The notes under the pieces: generated by a model
What the model saw: only the letters and a program-made list of their open reading frames with translations
Databases searched by the model: none
What the model was told of the DNA's origin: nothing
Source of the DNA: JBHJHK01 sp050330975
GTDB taxonomy: Bacteria > Pseudomonadota > Gammaproteobacteria > Competibacterales > Competibacteraceae
DNA: 40,458 nucleotides
Assembly (NCBI GenBank): GCA_050330975.1
Contig: JBHJHK010000030.1
Location: 1 to 40,458, forward strand
Direction of reading: 5' to 3'
Position numbers and translations under genes: made by a program
In this document: piece after piece, positions 29,561 through 36,079 of the stretch
Layout of the letters: the number at the start of each line of letters is the position of its first letter
Numbering within the stretch: the stretch's first letter is position 1

Positions 29561-30148
29561 TTGCTCAGTGCCAAAATTGCCATCGCCGTGGTGGGCGCCC
29601 TCGCGCTAGCCATTGTCGGCCTTTGGGCTGTGGGCGAGCACTTGGGGCCGCGTCCCCAAGCGGGGCGCTACGCTGCTCCGGGGCTCAACCCCCTCTCCGT
29701 GGCAGGCGCCCAAGCCGAGGCGGCATTGCTCGCCTCTACCCTGCTGCTCATCGTGTACCAGGCCTTTGAAAAGCTCGATGAGAACGCGATCTACGACACC
29801 TTGGCCCAGGTCACCGCTGGCGAGGCCCTGGAAACCCTCTACCTGGAGCGAGCCGGGGCCCTGGCTAAGGGAGGTCTTGAGGCGGTCGACCAAACCCTCC
29901 ACGAAATGAGCCTCGTCGACATCCAAACGACGCGTTCCGGCGAAACCCTAACCATGAACGTCCAATGGCTGGTGATCGGCACCGTGGGTCACCAACAGCA
30001 CCAGCACGTGCGGGGGAACACGTACCGCGCCGAACTGATGGTGGCGCCGGTGGAGGGCGACTGGAAGATCGTCCGTTTTACCTTGCTCGACGTGGATCGT
30101 TCGACGGCGGGTCAAACTTTGGAGCTCGAAGAGTCATGGTGGAGATAA
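29561..30148 (+). CDS. Membrane-anchored His-containing protein of metal operon
   Basis: A protein of about 195 residues, no named family recognised. It starts with an uncleaved-looking signal anchor (AKIAIAVVGALALAIVGLW), has a second hydrophobic stretch (EAALLASTLLLIVYQAF), then a soluble domain: a helix rich in Glu/Leu, a GLEAVDQTLHEMSLVDI segment, and a strand pair NVQWLVIGTVGHQQHQH...YRAELMVAPVEGDWKIVRF ending LLDVDR. The HQQHQH cluster could bind metal. TTG at 29561 is chosen because AGAAGGA lies 6 bases upstream and it places the anchor at the N-terminus; longer forms are unlikely. It overlaps the ATPase start by 13 bases, so it is probably a subunit of that ABC system. First gene of a plus-strand operon running to 34067. 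Confidence 0.65.
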   Translation: MLSAKIAIAVVGALALAIVGLWAVGEHLGPRPQAGRYAAPGLNPLSVAGAQAEAALLASTLLLIVYQAFEKLDENAIYDTLAQVTAGEALETLYLERAGALAKGGLEAVDQTLHEMSLVDIQTTRSGETLTMNVQWLVIGTVGHQQHQHVRGNTYRAELMVAPVEGDWKIVRFTLLDVDRSTAGQTLELEESWWR

Positions 30149-30795
30149 CCGACCTCCAGTTTGCCTATCCCCACCGTGGCTTTGGTTTATGCATCCCCTC
30201 GTTGACCATTGCCTCCGAGGAGAAGCTGGCCGTGGTGGGACCCAGCGGCACGGGTAAAACCACCTTACTGAACCTCATCGCCGGTCTCATATCCCCCCGG
30301 CGGGGGTGCATAAGGGTCGGCGACACCGACGTCTGTGGGCTCTCCGACGGCGCAAGGCGCCGTTTTCGGGCGCGAAACATCGGGTTTATTTTTCAGGACT
30401 TTGCCCTGTTGGACTATCTCACGGTCCGGGAGAATATCCTCTATCCCTATCGCATCACCCCGGCCCTCAAGCTCGACGGGCAGGTGAGGCAGCGGGCCCA
30501 GGGACTCGCCGTTGCCTGTGGCCTTGGCGATAAACTCCAACGCCGTCCAGGGGCCTTGAGTCAAGGGGAGCAGCAGCGGGTAGCCATCTGTCGAGCACTG
30601 ATCACCCAGCCGCGGCTCCTGTTGGCGGACGAGGCGACGGGCAACCTCGATCCCGACAATAAATCGCTGATTCTCGGATTGCTCTTCGAGCGCATCAGGG
30701 AGGCCAGGGCGACTTTAATCGCCGTCACCCACGACCACGATCTCCTGCCCCACTTTGACCGGGTGGTGGATTTTGCTGCCTTTGGCCAGGCTTGA
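30136..30795 (+). CDS. LolD/MacB-type ABC transporter ATPase
   Basis: A 219-residue ATP-binding subunit of the LolD/MacB/FtsE class. Walker A is GPSGTGKTT, Q-loop FIFQDFALLDYLTVRENI (the YLTV.ENI form is typical of this class), signature LSQGEQQRVAICRAL, Walker B LLLADEATGNLD and H-loop VTHDHDLL. Such ATPases act with FtsX-like permeases that move lipoproteins or drive periplasmic mechanics rather than import through a pore. It overlaps the preceding gene and is followed 4 bases later by the permease. In this context it probably powers a metal-related envelope system (inference). Confidence 0.88.
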   Translation: MVEITDLQFAYPHRGFGLCIPSLTIASEEKLAVVGPSGTGKTTLLNLIAGLISPRRGCIRVGDTDVCGLSDGARRRFRARNIGFIFQDFALLDYLTVRENILYPYRITPALKLDGQVRQRAQGLAVACGLGDKLQRRPGALSQGEQQRVAICRALITQPRLLLADEATGNLDPDNKSLILGLLFERIREARATLIAVTHDHDLLPHFDRVVDFAAFGQA

Positions 30796-30799
30796 GCCC

Positions 30800-31963
30800 G
30801 TGAATGCCCTGATCCTCGCCTGGGCCTACCTGCGCTTTTACTGGGGACGCAGTGTGGTCTTGATGCTGGTGGCGGCCCTGATCCTGTCGGTCCCCTTTGC
30901 CACCCAAGTTCTCCTCGCCAGTAGCCAGCAGCAGCTGACGGCCCGGGCCGTGGCGACCCCTTTGCTCCTGGGACAGCGGGGCAGTGGATTGGATTTGACC
31001 ATGAACGCCCTCTATTTTGCCGACCACCAACCCTCGCCCTTGACCATGGCGGCGGTGGAAGGCCTCTGGGACAGTGGCCTTGGCACGCCCATTCCCCTCC
31101 ACACGGCTTACCGCACCGCTGGGTTTCCCATCGTCGGCACTACCCTGGATTACTTTGAGTTTCGCCGCTTGTCCTTTGCCGCGGGTCGGGCCCTCGCCCT
31201 GTTGGGGGAGGCGGTCATCGGTGCTACCGTGGCAGAACGGTTGGATAAGGGCGTGGGGGATACCCTGATTTCGACGCCCGAGAATCTGTTCGACCTCGAC
31301 GGGATCTATCCTTTGGAGATGCCCATCGTCGGGGTATTGGAGCGGCGCAACAGCGCCGACGACGAGGCGGTGTTCGTGGATATCAAAACCGCTTGGATCA
31401 TCGCTGGGATAGGCCATGGCCACGAGGATGTGGTGTCTGAGGAACAGGTGATGGCAGGAGAGGTCATCGCCGACGCCAGCGTGGTCGAGTACCAGCGCAT
31501 TACCCCGGAGAACATCGACGGTTTTCACTTCCACGGCGCTGGGGACGACTACCCGGTGACCGCCGTGATCGTCGATCCCTTCGATCGGCGCTCGGCGACC
31601 ATCCTCAAGGGGCGCTACCTGGACCCCGAGGCGCCGCTACAGCTCATCGAGCCCATCCATGTGGTGCGGGGTATCGTCCATCGTCTGTTTCGGGTGAAGA
31701 CCCTGCTGGATGCGGTGACGGTCATCATCGGTGGGGCGGCCCTAGCCGCCGTGGGCTTGGCGCTCTACCTTTCCCTGCGCCTTAGGGCCGGCGAGATGGC
31801 CACGGCCGTCAAGCTCGGTGCCCAGCGGGGCACGATCGTCCAGCTAGTTGCCGCCGAAATGGCCATCTTGCTGTCTTTGGCGATCACACTGGCGGCGCTG
31901 GTGGCTTTGGCCATCGACCGCTACGGCGAGGACTGGGTCCATTGGTTGCTAGTCCTTGGATGA
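30800..31963 (+). CDS. FtsX-like ABC permease with His-rich periplasmic domain
   Basis: A 387-residue permease. One N-terminal membrane helix (SVVLMLVAALILSVPFATQVLL) is followed by a large periplasmic domain of about 270 residues. Then come a helix (VTVIIGGAALAAVGLALYLSL), a coupling segment (LRAGEMATAVKLGAQRGTIVQL) and another helix, and the chain ends soon after at DRYGEDWVHWLLVLG. Canonical FtsX/MacB permeases have four helices; here the last is missing or very short, perhaps normal for this subgroup. The periplasmic domain carries His pairs (GIGHGHED and GFHFHGAGDDYP) that could contact metal. The GTG start at 30800 is just after the ATPase stop. Confidence 0.82.
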   Translation: MNALILAWAYLRFYWGRSVVLMLVAALILSVPFATQVLLASSQQQLTARAVATPLLLGQRGSGLDLTMNALYFADHQPSPLTMAAVEGLWDSGLGTPIPLHTAYRTAGFPIVGTTLDYFEFRRLSFAAGRALALLGEAVIGATVAERLDKGVGDTLISTPENLFDLDGIYPLEMPIVGVLERRNSADDEAVFVDIKTAWIIAGIGHGHEDVVSEEQVMAGEVIADASVVEYQRITPENIDGFHFHGAGDDYPVTAVIVDPFDRRSATILKGRYLDPEAPLQLIEPIHVVRGIVHRLFRVKTLLDAVTVIIGGAALAAVGLALYLSLRLRAGEMATAVKLGAQRGTIVQLVAAEMAILLSLAITLAALVALAIDRYGEDWVHWLLVLG

Positions 31964-31990
31964 TGTTGCGCTCTCGAGAGGAGGCTGATG

Positions 31991-32791
31991 ATGAGACCTT
32001 TGATGATGAGGCTTTTGTCGGGTTGTGGTTGGTCGGTGCCCACCCTGGGGCTCGTTTTATTGACTGTGCCCGGGGCGTGGGCCCACTACGGGATGATCAT
32101 TCCCGGCGATGCCATGGTATCCCAGGAAGACGGTCGCAGCGTCGAGTTGATCCTCTCGTTTTCCCATCCCTTTGAGGAGGAGGGGATGGTTCTGGAACGG
32201 CCCGTGGCCTTTGCTGTGACCATCGGGGAGAATACCAGCGACCTCCTCGGCCAGCTAGAACCCACCACCGTCATGGATCAACCGGGGTTTCGCCTGGAGT
32301 ACCCCTTGGAGCGCCCCGGTACTTACGTCTTTGCCATGGAACCCAAGCCCTATTGGGAGCCCGCCGAGGACGCCTTTATCGTCCACTACACCAAGACCTA
32401 CGTCACCGCCTACGGCGACGACGAGGGTTGGGATACCGAGCTGGGCCTCAAGACCGAAATCGTTCCCCTCTCCAAGCCCTTTGCCCTGTGGGCGGGCAAT
32501 GTCTTTCAGGGGATTGTCAAGCTCGACGGCGAGCCGGTGCCCTACGCCGAAGTGGAGGTGGAGTTCTACAACCGCGGCGCCGAGGCCACAGTCCCCGATG
32601 AATTGATGATCACCCAGACCATTAAGGCCGACGCCTCCGGGGTTTTTACCTACGCGCCGCCCGCCGCCGGTTGGTGGGGATTTGCCGCCCTCAACACCGC
32701 CGACCACACCCTGCCCCACGAAGGCGAAGAGAAGGCCGTGGAACTCGGCGCTGTCATTTGGGTGCACTTCGAGCCCTGGACCGCCCCGTGA
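31991..32791 (+). CDS. DUF4198 periplasmic protein, NikK-like
   Basis: A 266-residue secreted protein. The N-terminal signal (about residues 1-30) ends at AWAHYGMIIP, placing a His at or near the mature N-terminus, as is usual for DUF4198/NikK-like proteins of nickel-cobalt systems. The body is beta-rich: SVELILSFSHPFEEEGM, the AGTYxF-like PGTYVFAMEPKPYWEP, HYTKTYVTAYG, the LDGEPVPYAEVEVEFYN domain typical of the family, and the closing WWGFAALNTADHT strand. AGGAGG lies 6 bases before ATG 31991; the ATG three bases earlier is too close. The stop overlaps the start of the next gene (GTGA). It probably presents metal or assists an uptake complex; no CbiMQO/NikMNQO core is in the window. Confidence 0.82.
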   Translation: MRPLMMRLLSGCGWSVPTLGLVLLTVPGAWAHYGMIIPGDAMVSQEDGRSVELILSFSHPFEEEGMVLERPVAFAVTIGENTSDLLGQLEPTTVMDQPGFRLEYPLERPGTYVFAMEPKPYWEPAEDAFIVHYTKTYVTAYGDDEGWDTELGLKTEIVPLSKPFALWAGNVFQGIVKLDGEPVPYAEVEVEFYNRGAEATVPDELMITQTIKADASGVFTYAPPAAGWWGFAALNTADHTLPHEGEEKAVELGAVIWVHFEPWTAP

Positions 32792-33135
32792 GGCGGATAG
32801 TCGGCGGAGCCCTAGGGGCCGCCTTGGGGCTGTGGGCCGGCGGGGCTATGGCCCACCAGCTCAACGTCTTTGCCCATGTCGTCAACGGCGACGAGGTGGT
32901 GGTGGAGGCCAAGTTCTCCAACGGCAAACGGCCCGTCAAGGGCCAGGTACGGGTGTTGGACGGGGACAATGCGCTGCAACTGATCCTCAGTTTGGAGCGC
33001 GACGGGCGAACCCGCTTTCCTTTGTCGACGGTGGACCACGCCAAGGGTTTGCTCATCGAGGTGGAGACGGGGGGTGGTCACGACGACTACTGGATTTTGA
33101 CCCCCGACGACATCGCCCGCCAGAGGGGGAGTTAG
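32788..33135 (+). CDS. NikL/CbiL-like small periplasmic protein
   Basis: A 115-residue exported protein. The signal ends at GGAMA, and the mature chain begins HQLNVFAHVVNGDEVVVEAKFSNGKRPVKG. This His-x-Leu-x-Val-Phe-Ala opening followed by a Ser-Asn-Gly-Lys stretch matches the small beta-sandwich proteins (NikL/CbiL-like) that accompany nickel and cobalt transporters. The remaining sequence (VRVLDGD, LERDGRTRFPL, GLLIEVETGGGHDDYWIL) completes one domain with a His near the end. The GTG start overlaps the DUF4198 stop by three bases, so translation is probably coupled. No membrane-anchoring C-terminal helix is seen. Confidence 0.75.
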   Translation: MRRIVGGALGAALGLWAGGAMAHQLNVFAHVVNGDEVVVEAKFSNGKRPVKGQVRVLDGDNALQLILSLERDGRTRFPLSTVDHAKGLLIEVETGGGHDDYWILTPDDIARQRGS

Positions 33136-33140
33136 GCGCC

Positions 33141-34067
33141 GTGGTGTCCTCTCGCCGGGTTTTTTTCGCGACCGGGGCGGCGTTACTGGGGGTATCCCTG
33201 GGGTTGGCGGGGCCCTGGGCCCTCGCCGACCCCGGCACCAAGCCCACGGTGGTCGCCGTCAACTACCCGCTGTTTTACTTCGCCCAGCGGCTGGTGGCCT
33301 CGGAGGCCCACGTGGTGTTGCCCGTGCCCACCGACCGGGACCCGGCCTTTTGGCGGCCGAGTATCGCCGACATCAGCGCCATCCAACGGGCCGACCTCAT
33401 CGTGCTCAACGGGGCGGGTTTTGCCCAATGGACCCAAAAGGCGTCGTTGCCCCGCTCCCGGCTGGTGGACACAACCCGGGGCTTCGCCGACCGCTTGATT
33501 GCCACCGAGACCATAACCCACAGCCACGGCGACGACGGCGAGCACTCCCACACCGGGACCGCCGCCTTCACCTGGCTGGACCAAGCCCAGGCCAGCCGTC
33601 AAGCCCGGGCCATCGCCGAGGCCCTCAAGCGCCGCCGCATCGGCACCGCCACCGCCATCGACGCTCGACTGGCGGCCCTGGTGCAGGACCTCGACGCCCT
33701 GGATCAGGCCGCCAAGGCCCTGGGGGATCTGGCCCAGGGCCGGGTGCTCATCGCCAGCCACCCCCGCTACCAGTATTTCGCCCGGGCCTACGGTGTGACC
33801 ATTGAGGCCGTGGCGTGGGACCCGGGCGAAGTGCCGAGCTCCGCCCAACGGGCCGAACTGGCGGCGTTGGCGCAACGCACCGGGGCGACGTTGTTCATCT
33901 GGGAAGAGGCCCCCCCCGCCGAGGCCATCCGGGCGGTGGAGGCGTTGGGCCTTGGGAGTGTGGTGGTGCCCACCCTGTCCCATGGACCGAGTCAGGGGGA
34001 TTATCTCAGCGTCATGGCGACGGCCATCGACGGGTTGAGAGCCGCTCTGTCAGACGAAGGGGCGTGA
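33141..34067 (+). CDS. ZnuA-like metal-binding periplasmic protein, altered site
   Basis: A 308-residue cluster A-I type metal-binding protein. The signal has a twin Arg (SSRRVFFATGAALLG). Family landmarks: VAVNYPLFYFAQRL, ADISAIQRADLIVLNGAGFAQW, a His-rich loop (HSHGDDGEHSH), WLDQAQASRQARAIAEALK, and SHPRYQYFARAYGV. Compared with canonical ZnuA, the first His ligand region (EPHSYEPSP-like) reads DRDPAFWRPS, and the second (DPHxWLDP-like) reads TAAFTWLDQ, so two of the usual His ligands appear missing; the third (SHPRYQYF) is kept. GTG at 33141 or 33144 may start the protein. The partner ZnuBC is not in the window; the neighbouring LolD/FtsX-like pair is the nearest candidate. Metal identity (Zn, Ni, other) is open. 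Confidence 0.85.
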   Translation: MVSSRRVFFATGAALLGVSLGLAGPWALADPGTKPTVVAVNYPLFYFAQRLVASEAHVVLPVPTDRDPAFWRPSIADISAIQRADLIVLNGAGFAQWTQKASLPRSRLVDTTRGFADRLIATETITHSHGDDGEHSHTGTAAFTWLDQAQASRQARAIAEALKRRRIGTATAIDARLAALVQDLDALDQAAKALGDLAQGRVLIASHPRYQYFARAYGVTIEAVAWDPGEVPSSAQRAELAALAQRTGATLFIWEEAPPAEAIRAVEALGLGSVVVPTLSHGPSQGDYLSVMATAIDGLRAALSDEGA

Positions 34068-34082
34068 GCTAGGGCGGGTGGG

Positions 34083-34907
34083 CTAATCGCCGTCGAAGGT
34101 CGACGACAGGCCATCGTCTTTGAGGCCGATGGAAAACTTGCCCCCCCGTTTGGCCATCTCCTGGAGCGCCTCGATTTGCCGCAGGCGCAGCAGCATGGGG
34201 TATTCGGTCATGGCCTTGGCCTGTTCCAGATCGCTCTGGAGGCGGATCCTGGCCCGTTCCTGCGCGGCCTCGGCGCCGAGCTTGAGTTGGGCCTTTTCCG
34301 CCTCCAGACGCCTCAAGGTGGCTTCGTTTTCCGCCTGGGACTTGATCTGCTGGGCCTCGGCCTCTTTGCGCGCCTCGATGAGCTTGGCCTCGGCCCGGCG
34401 TTCGGTCTCTAGCACTTTGTTCATGATCTCCCGCAAATTGCCGGGAAACACCAAATCCTTGACGTCGGCCCGGATGATCTCGACCCCATAGCTGGTGGCC
34501 GCCTCGGAGACGTCGATTTTGACGTTGTCGGAGATCTCGTTGCGGTCGCTCAAGATGGCGTCCAGGGTGCGACTGGCGAGAAAGCGCCGGGCCGCCAGTT
34601 GGACGTCTTCGTAGATGCGCTCCTCGTAGGAGCTGACCTGATGGACCGCGCTCTCGGCGTCCCTCACCCGAAAATACACCAACAGACTGACCCGGATGGT
34701 CACCTTGTCGGCGGTGAGGATTTCTTGGCCCTTGAGGGTCAAGGAGCGCTCGCGCATATCCACCAGCTTCACCTGGCGCTCGGTGGTGTCGAACCACTGG
34801 GATTTGAACCGGTGGCGCCCGGGTTTGAGGGTTTTGACAAAGGCGCCGTCTTCGTACAAAAGACCCACAAAGGATTCGGGTACGGTGTACCCCGTTGGCT
34901 TCTTCAC
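34083..34907 (-). CDS. SPFH/band-7 (slipin/prohibitin-like) protein
   Basis: A 274-residue SPFH-domain protein. The N-terminal half holds the domain (GLLYEDGAFVKTLKPGRHRF, VDMRERSLTLKGQEILTADKVTIRVSLLVYFRV, GVEIIRADVKDLVFPGNLREIM). The C-terminal half is a long charged coiled coil of Glu/Ala/Lys/Arg (about residues 165-245). Relatives form ring-like scaffolds at membranes and often control proteases or transporters. No N-terminal membrane helix is visible, unlike many slipins, so attachment must be peripheral or via a partner. GTG at 34907 is chosen because GGAG lies about 7 bases upstream. It converges with the metal-binding protein gene with a 15-base gap and is preceded by a possible structured leader. 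Confidence 0.85.
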   Translation of the reverse strand: MKKPTGYTVPESFVGLLYEDGAFVKTLKPGRHRFKSQWFDTTERQVKLVDMRERSLTLKGQEILTADKVTIRVSLLVYFRVRDAESAVHQVSSYEERIYEDVQLAARRFLASRTLDAILSDRNEISDNVKIDVSEAATSYGVEIIRADVKDLVFPGNLREIMNKVLETERRAEAKLIEARKEAEAQQIKSQAENEATLRRLEAEKAQLKLGAEAAQERARIRLQSDLEQAKAMTEYPMLLRLRQIEALQEMAKRGGKFSIGLKDDGLSSTFDGD

Positions 34908-34932
34908 CGCAACACTCCAGGGAGACAGAGAA

Positions 34933-35088
34933 GGTGCCGGGTACCTACGCACGCGCTATGCGCAGGACGGGTGTGGGTGGACGAAGCGTTCAGATCTCTT
35001 GGATGAGGAGACTCGCCCCATTCCGCTGCTTCACTGCGGGTACCCGACATCGGGCATTTTAACCCAGGGGACTGCCCCTGGGGCTTTT
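34933..35088 (+). ncRNA. Candidate structured RNA closed by long stem, with terminator
   Basis: GGTGCCGGGTACC (34933-34945) pairs with GGTACCCGACATC (35039-35051): eight perfect pairs, one C-A mismatch, then four more pairs including one G-T. Inside lie a GCGC-TAT-GCGC hairpin (about 34953-34963) and a GAAGC/GCTTC stem (34983-34987 with 35028-35032). A strong hairpin plus TTTT follows at 35063-35088 on the plus strand, so a plus-strand RNA of about 155 bases would be self-contained. Read on the minus strand, the same bases form the 5' leader of the SPFH gene. No known class (6S, SRP, NiCo, cobalamin) was recognised. Confidence 0.3.
35063..35088 (+). terminator. Strong hairpin terminator at end of hupE-like gene
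   Basis: CCCAGGGG and CCCCTGGG form a perfect 8-bp stem with a four-base loop, followed by GCTTTT on the plus strand. The minus-strand hupE-like stop codon abuts it, and on that strand the hairpin is followed only by TTAAAAT. It could serve both directions but the T-run favours plus. Confidence 0.6.
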
Positions 35089-35696
35089 CAGGTCACTCCG
35101 GTCACGAAAGGCCAGAGAAAATAGGCCCCGGCCGCGGCGATGGCGCCGCCCACGGCGCGGACCACCACCCTTCCCGCGGGCCAGTGGACCAAGAGCCCCA
35201 GGGCGATACCGGCCAAATGCAACAGCCCCGTGGCGACGACAAAGCCAGCGCTGTAGGTCAAGGGGGAGGCCGCCCCGGGCAGGGCGGTGCCGTGGGCGTA
35301 GCCGTGGAAGATGGCAAATATCGCCACCAACAGCGCGGCGATGGGCAACGGCGGCCGCGCGGCCAGGGCCACCATCAACCCCAGCACAATTCCCGAGAGG
35401 GCGATGCCCACCTCCACCGCCGGCAAAGGCACCCCCACAATGCCCAAGACGCCCCCCATGGCCATGACCAGGGGAAAGGTCACTGGCAATAGCCAGATGG
35501 CCGGCTGGCCCAGAAATCCCCCCCACAAACCCACGGCCACCATGGCCACGATGTGGCTGGGGCCCAACAGGGGATGGGTAAAACCGCTGACAAACCCCCC
35601 CAAATTGTCATGGGTTACATGGGCGGCAGCGAGGGCGGGAAGTAACAGCAAGGGGATGGCAGAGAGAACTGACAACGGGCGATGGCTGGCAAGCAT
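35088..35696 (-). CDS. HupE/UreJ-type metal permease, GPSH variant
   Basis: A 202-residue protein of the HupE/UreJ family, membrane proteins linked to nickel (or cobalt) uptake. A signal-like first helix ends at AAAHVTHDN, leaving a His near the mature N-terminus as in the family, and about six further helices follow. The signature is GFTHPLLGPSHIVAMVAVGLWGG. In well-known HupE/UreJ proteins this is HPxxGxDHxxAM, so the conserved Asp is Ser here. Another His lies in IFHGYAHGTALPG. ATG at 35696 is used because the signal begins there; longer forms are Arg/Pro-rich and unlikely, and TTGGAG lies about 9 bases upstream. It belongs by content with the plus-strand metal operon although on the other strand. 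Confidence 0.85.
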   Translation of the reverse strand: MLASHRPLSVLSAIPLLLLPALAAAHVTHDNLGGFVSGFTHPLLGPSHIVAMVAVGLWGGFLGQPAIWLLPVTFPLVMAMGGVLGIVGVPLPAVEVGIALSGIVLGLMVALAARPPLPIAALLVAIFAIFHGYAHGTALPGAASPLTYSAGFVVATGLLHLAGIALGLLVHWPAGRVVVRAVGGAIAAAGAYFLWPFVTGVT

Positions 35697-35758
35697 GGCA
35701 AAGGGCTCCAATGGCAGCCGCGGCCTAGCGATCGATGGCACGCGTCCCCAGGGTGATA

Positions 35759-35780
35759 AGTAGAATATTCCCCCGCTACT
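35759..35780. promoter_or_regulatory. Possible operator upstream of hupE-like gene
   Basis: AGTAG and CTACT form an inverted repeat 22 bases long, about 63-84 bases before the hupE-like start, in an AT-richer patch containing AATATT. It does not match the NikR, Zur or Fur consensus I know. Tentative. Confidence 0.2.
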
Positions 35781-35934
35781 GTGGATCAATCGTCCCACAA
35801 GCTCAAACCCCCACCACGGTGATAGGTTTGCCCATGGCGTTGGCGTGTCGCCGCGCTGGGCTGGCCATCTGTGTGATCTTCGATCTTTGGGGGTCGTGAG
35901 ATCCCTTAAACGAAAAACAAGGCATAAGAACAAA

Positions 35935-35957
35935 GGCCGCCCCCGGGGCGGCCTTTT
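35935..35957. terminator. Strong bidirectional terminator after phoX
   Basis: GGCCGCC...GGCGGCC forms a very GC-rich stem around a short C/G loop, with TTTTAATC on the plus side and TTTGTTCTT on the minus side. It lies about 120 bases after the phoX stop and probably ends the phoX transcript while insulating the hupE-like gene. Confidence 0.8.
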
Positions 35958-36079
35958 AATCGCTGGGTAGCCATCTTCCACCCCTGGGGTTGGTTGCCAA
36001 AGACAAACCCCTCAACAGCGCCACAGCTTCAAAGCTGTTGGGGGGATTGGGGCACGGGGTCGATGGCCAATGGAACGGC

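Larger units (their letters stand above)
35697..36079. other. Intergenic region between hupE-like and phoX genes
   Basis: A 383-base gap holding a possible operator (35759-35780) near the hupE-like start and a strong terminator hairpin (35935-35957) after phoX. No protein-coding frame in it is convincing. Confidence 0.5.

Noticed and set aside
34933..35088. 6S RNA, NiCo riboswitch or cobalamin riboswitch
   Set aside because: The internal asymmetry does not fit 6S, and the conserved NiCo and cobalamin motifs are not found; there is also no plus-strand gene downstream for a riboswitch to control.
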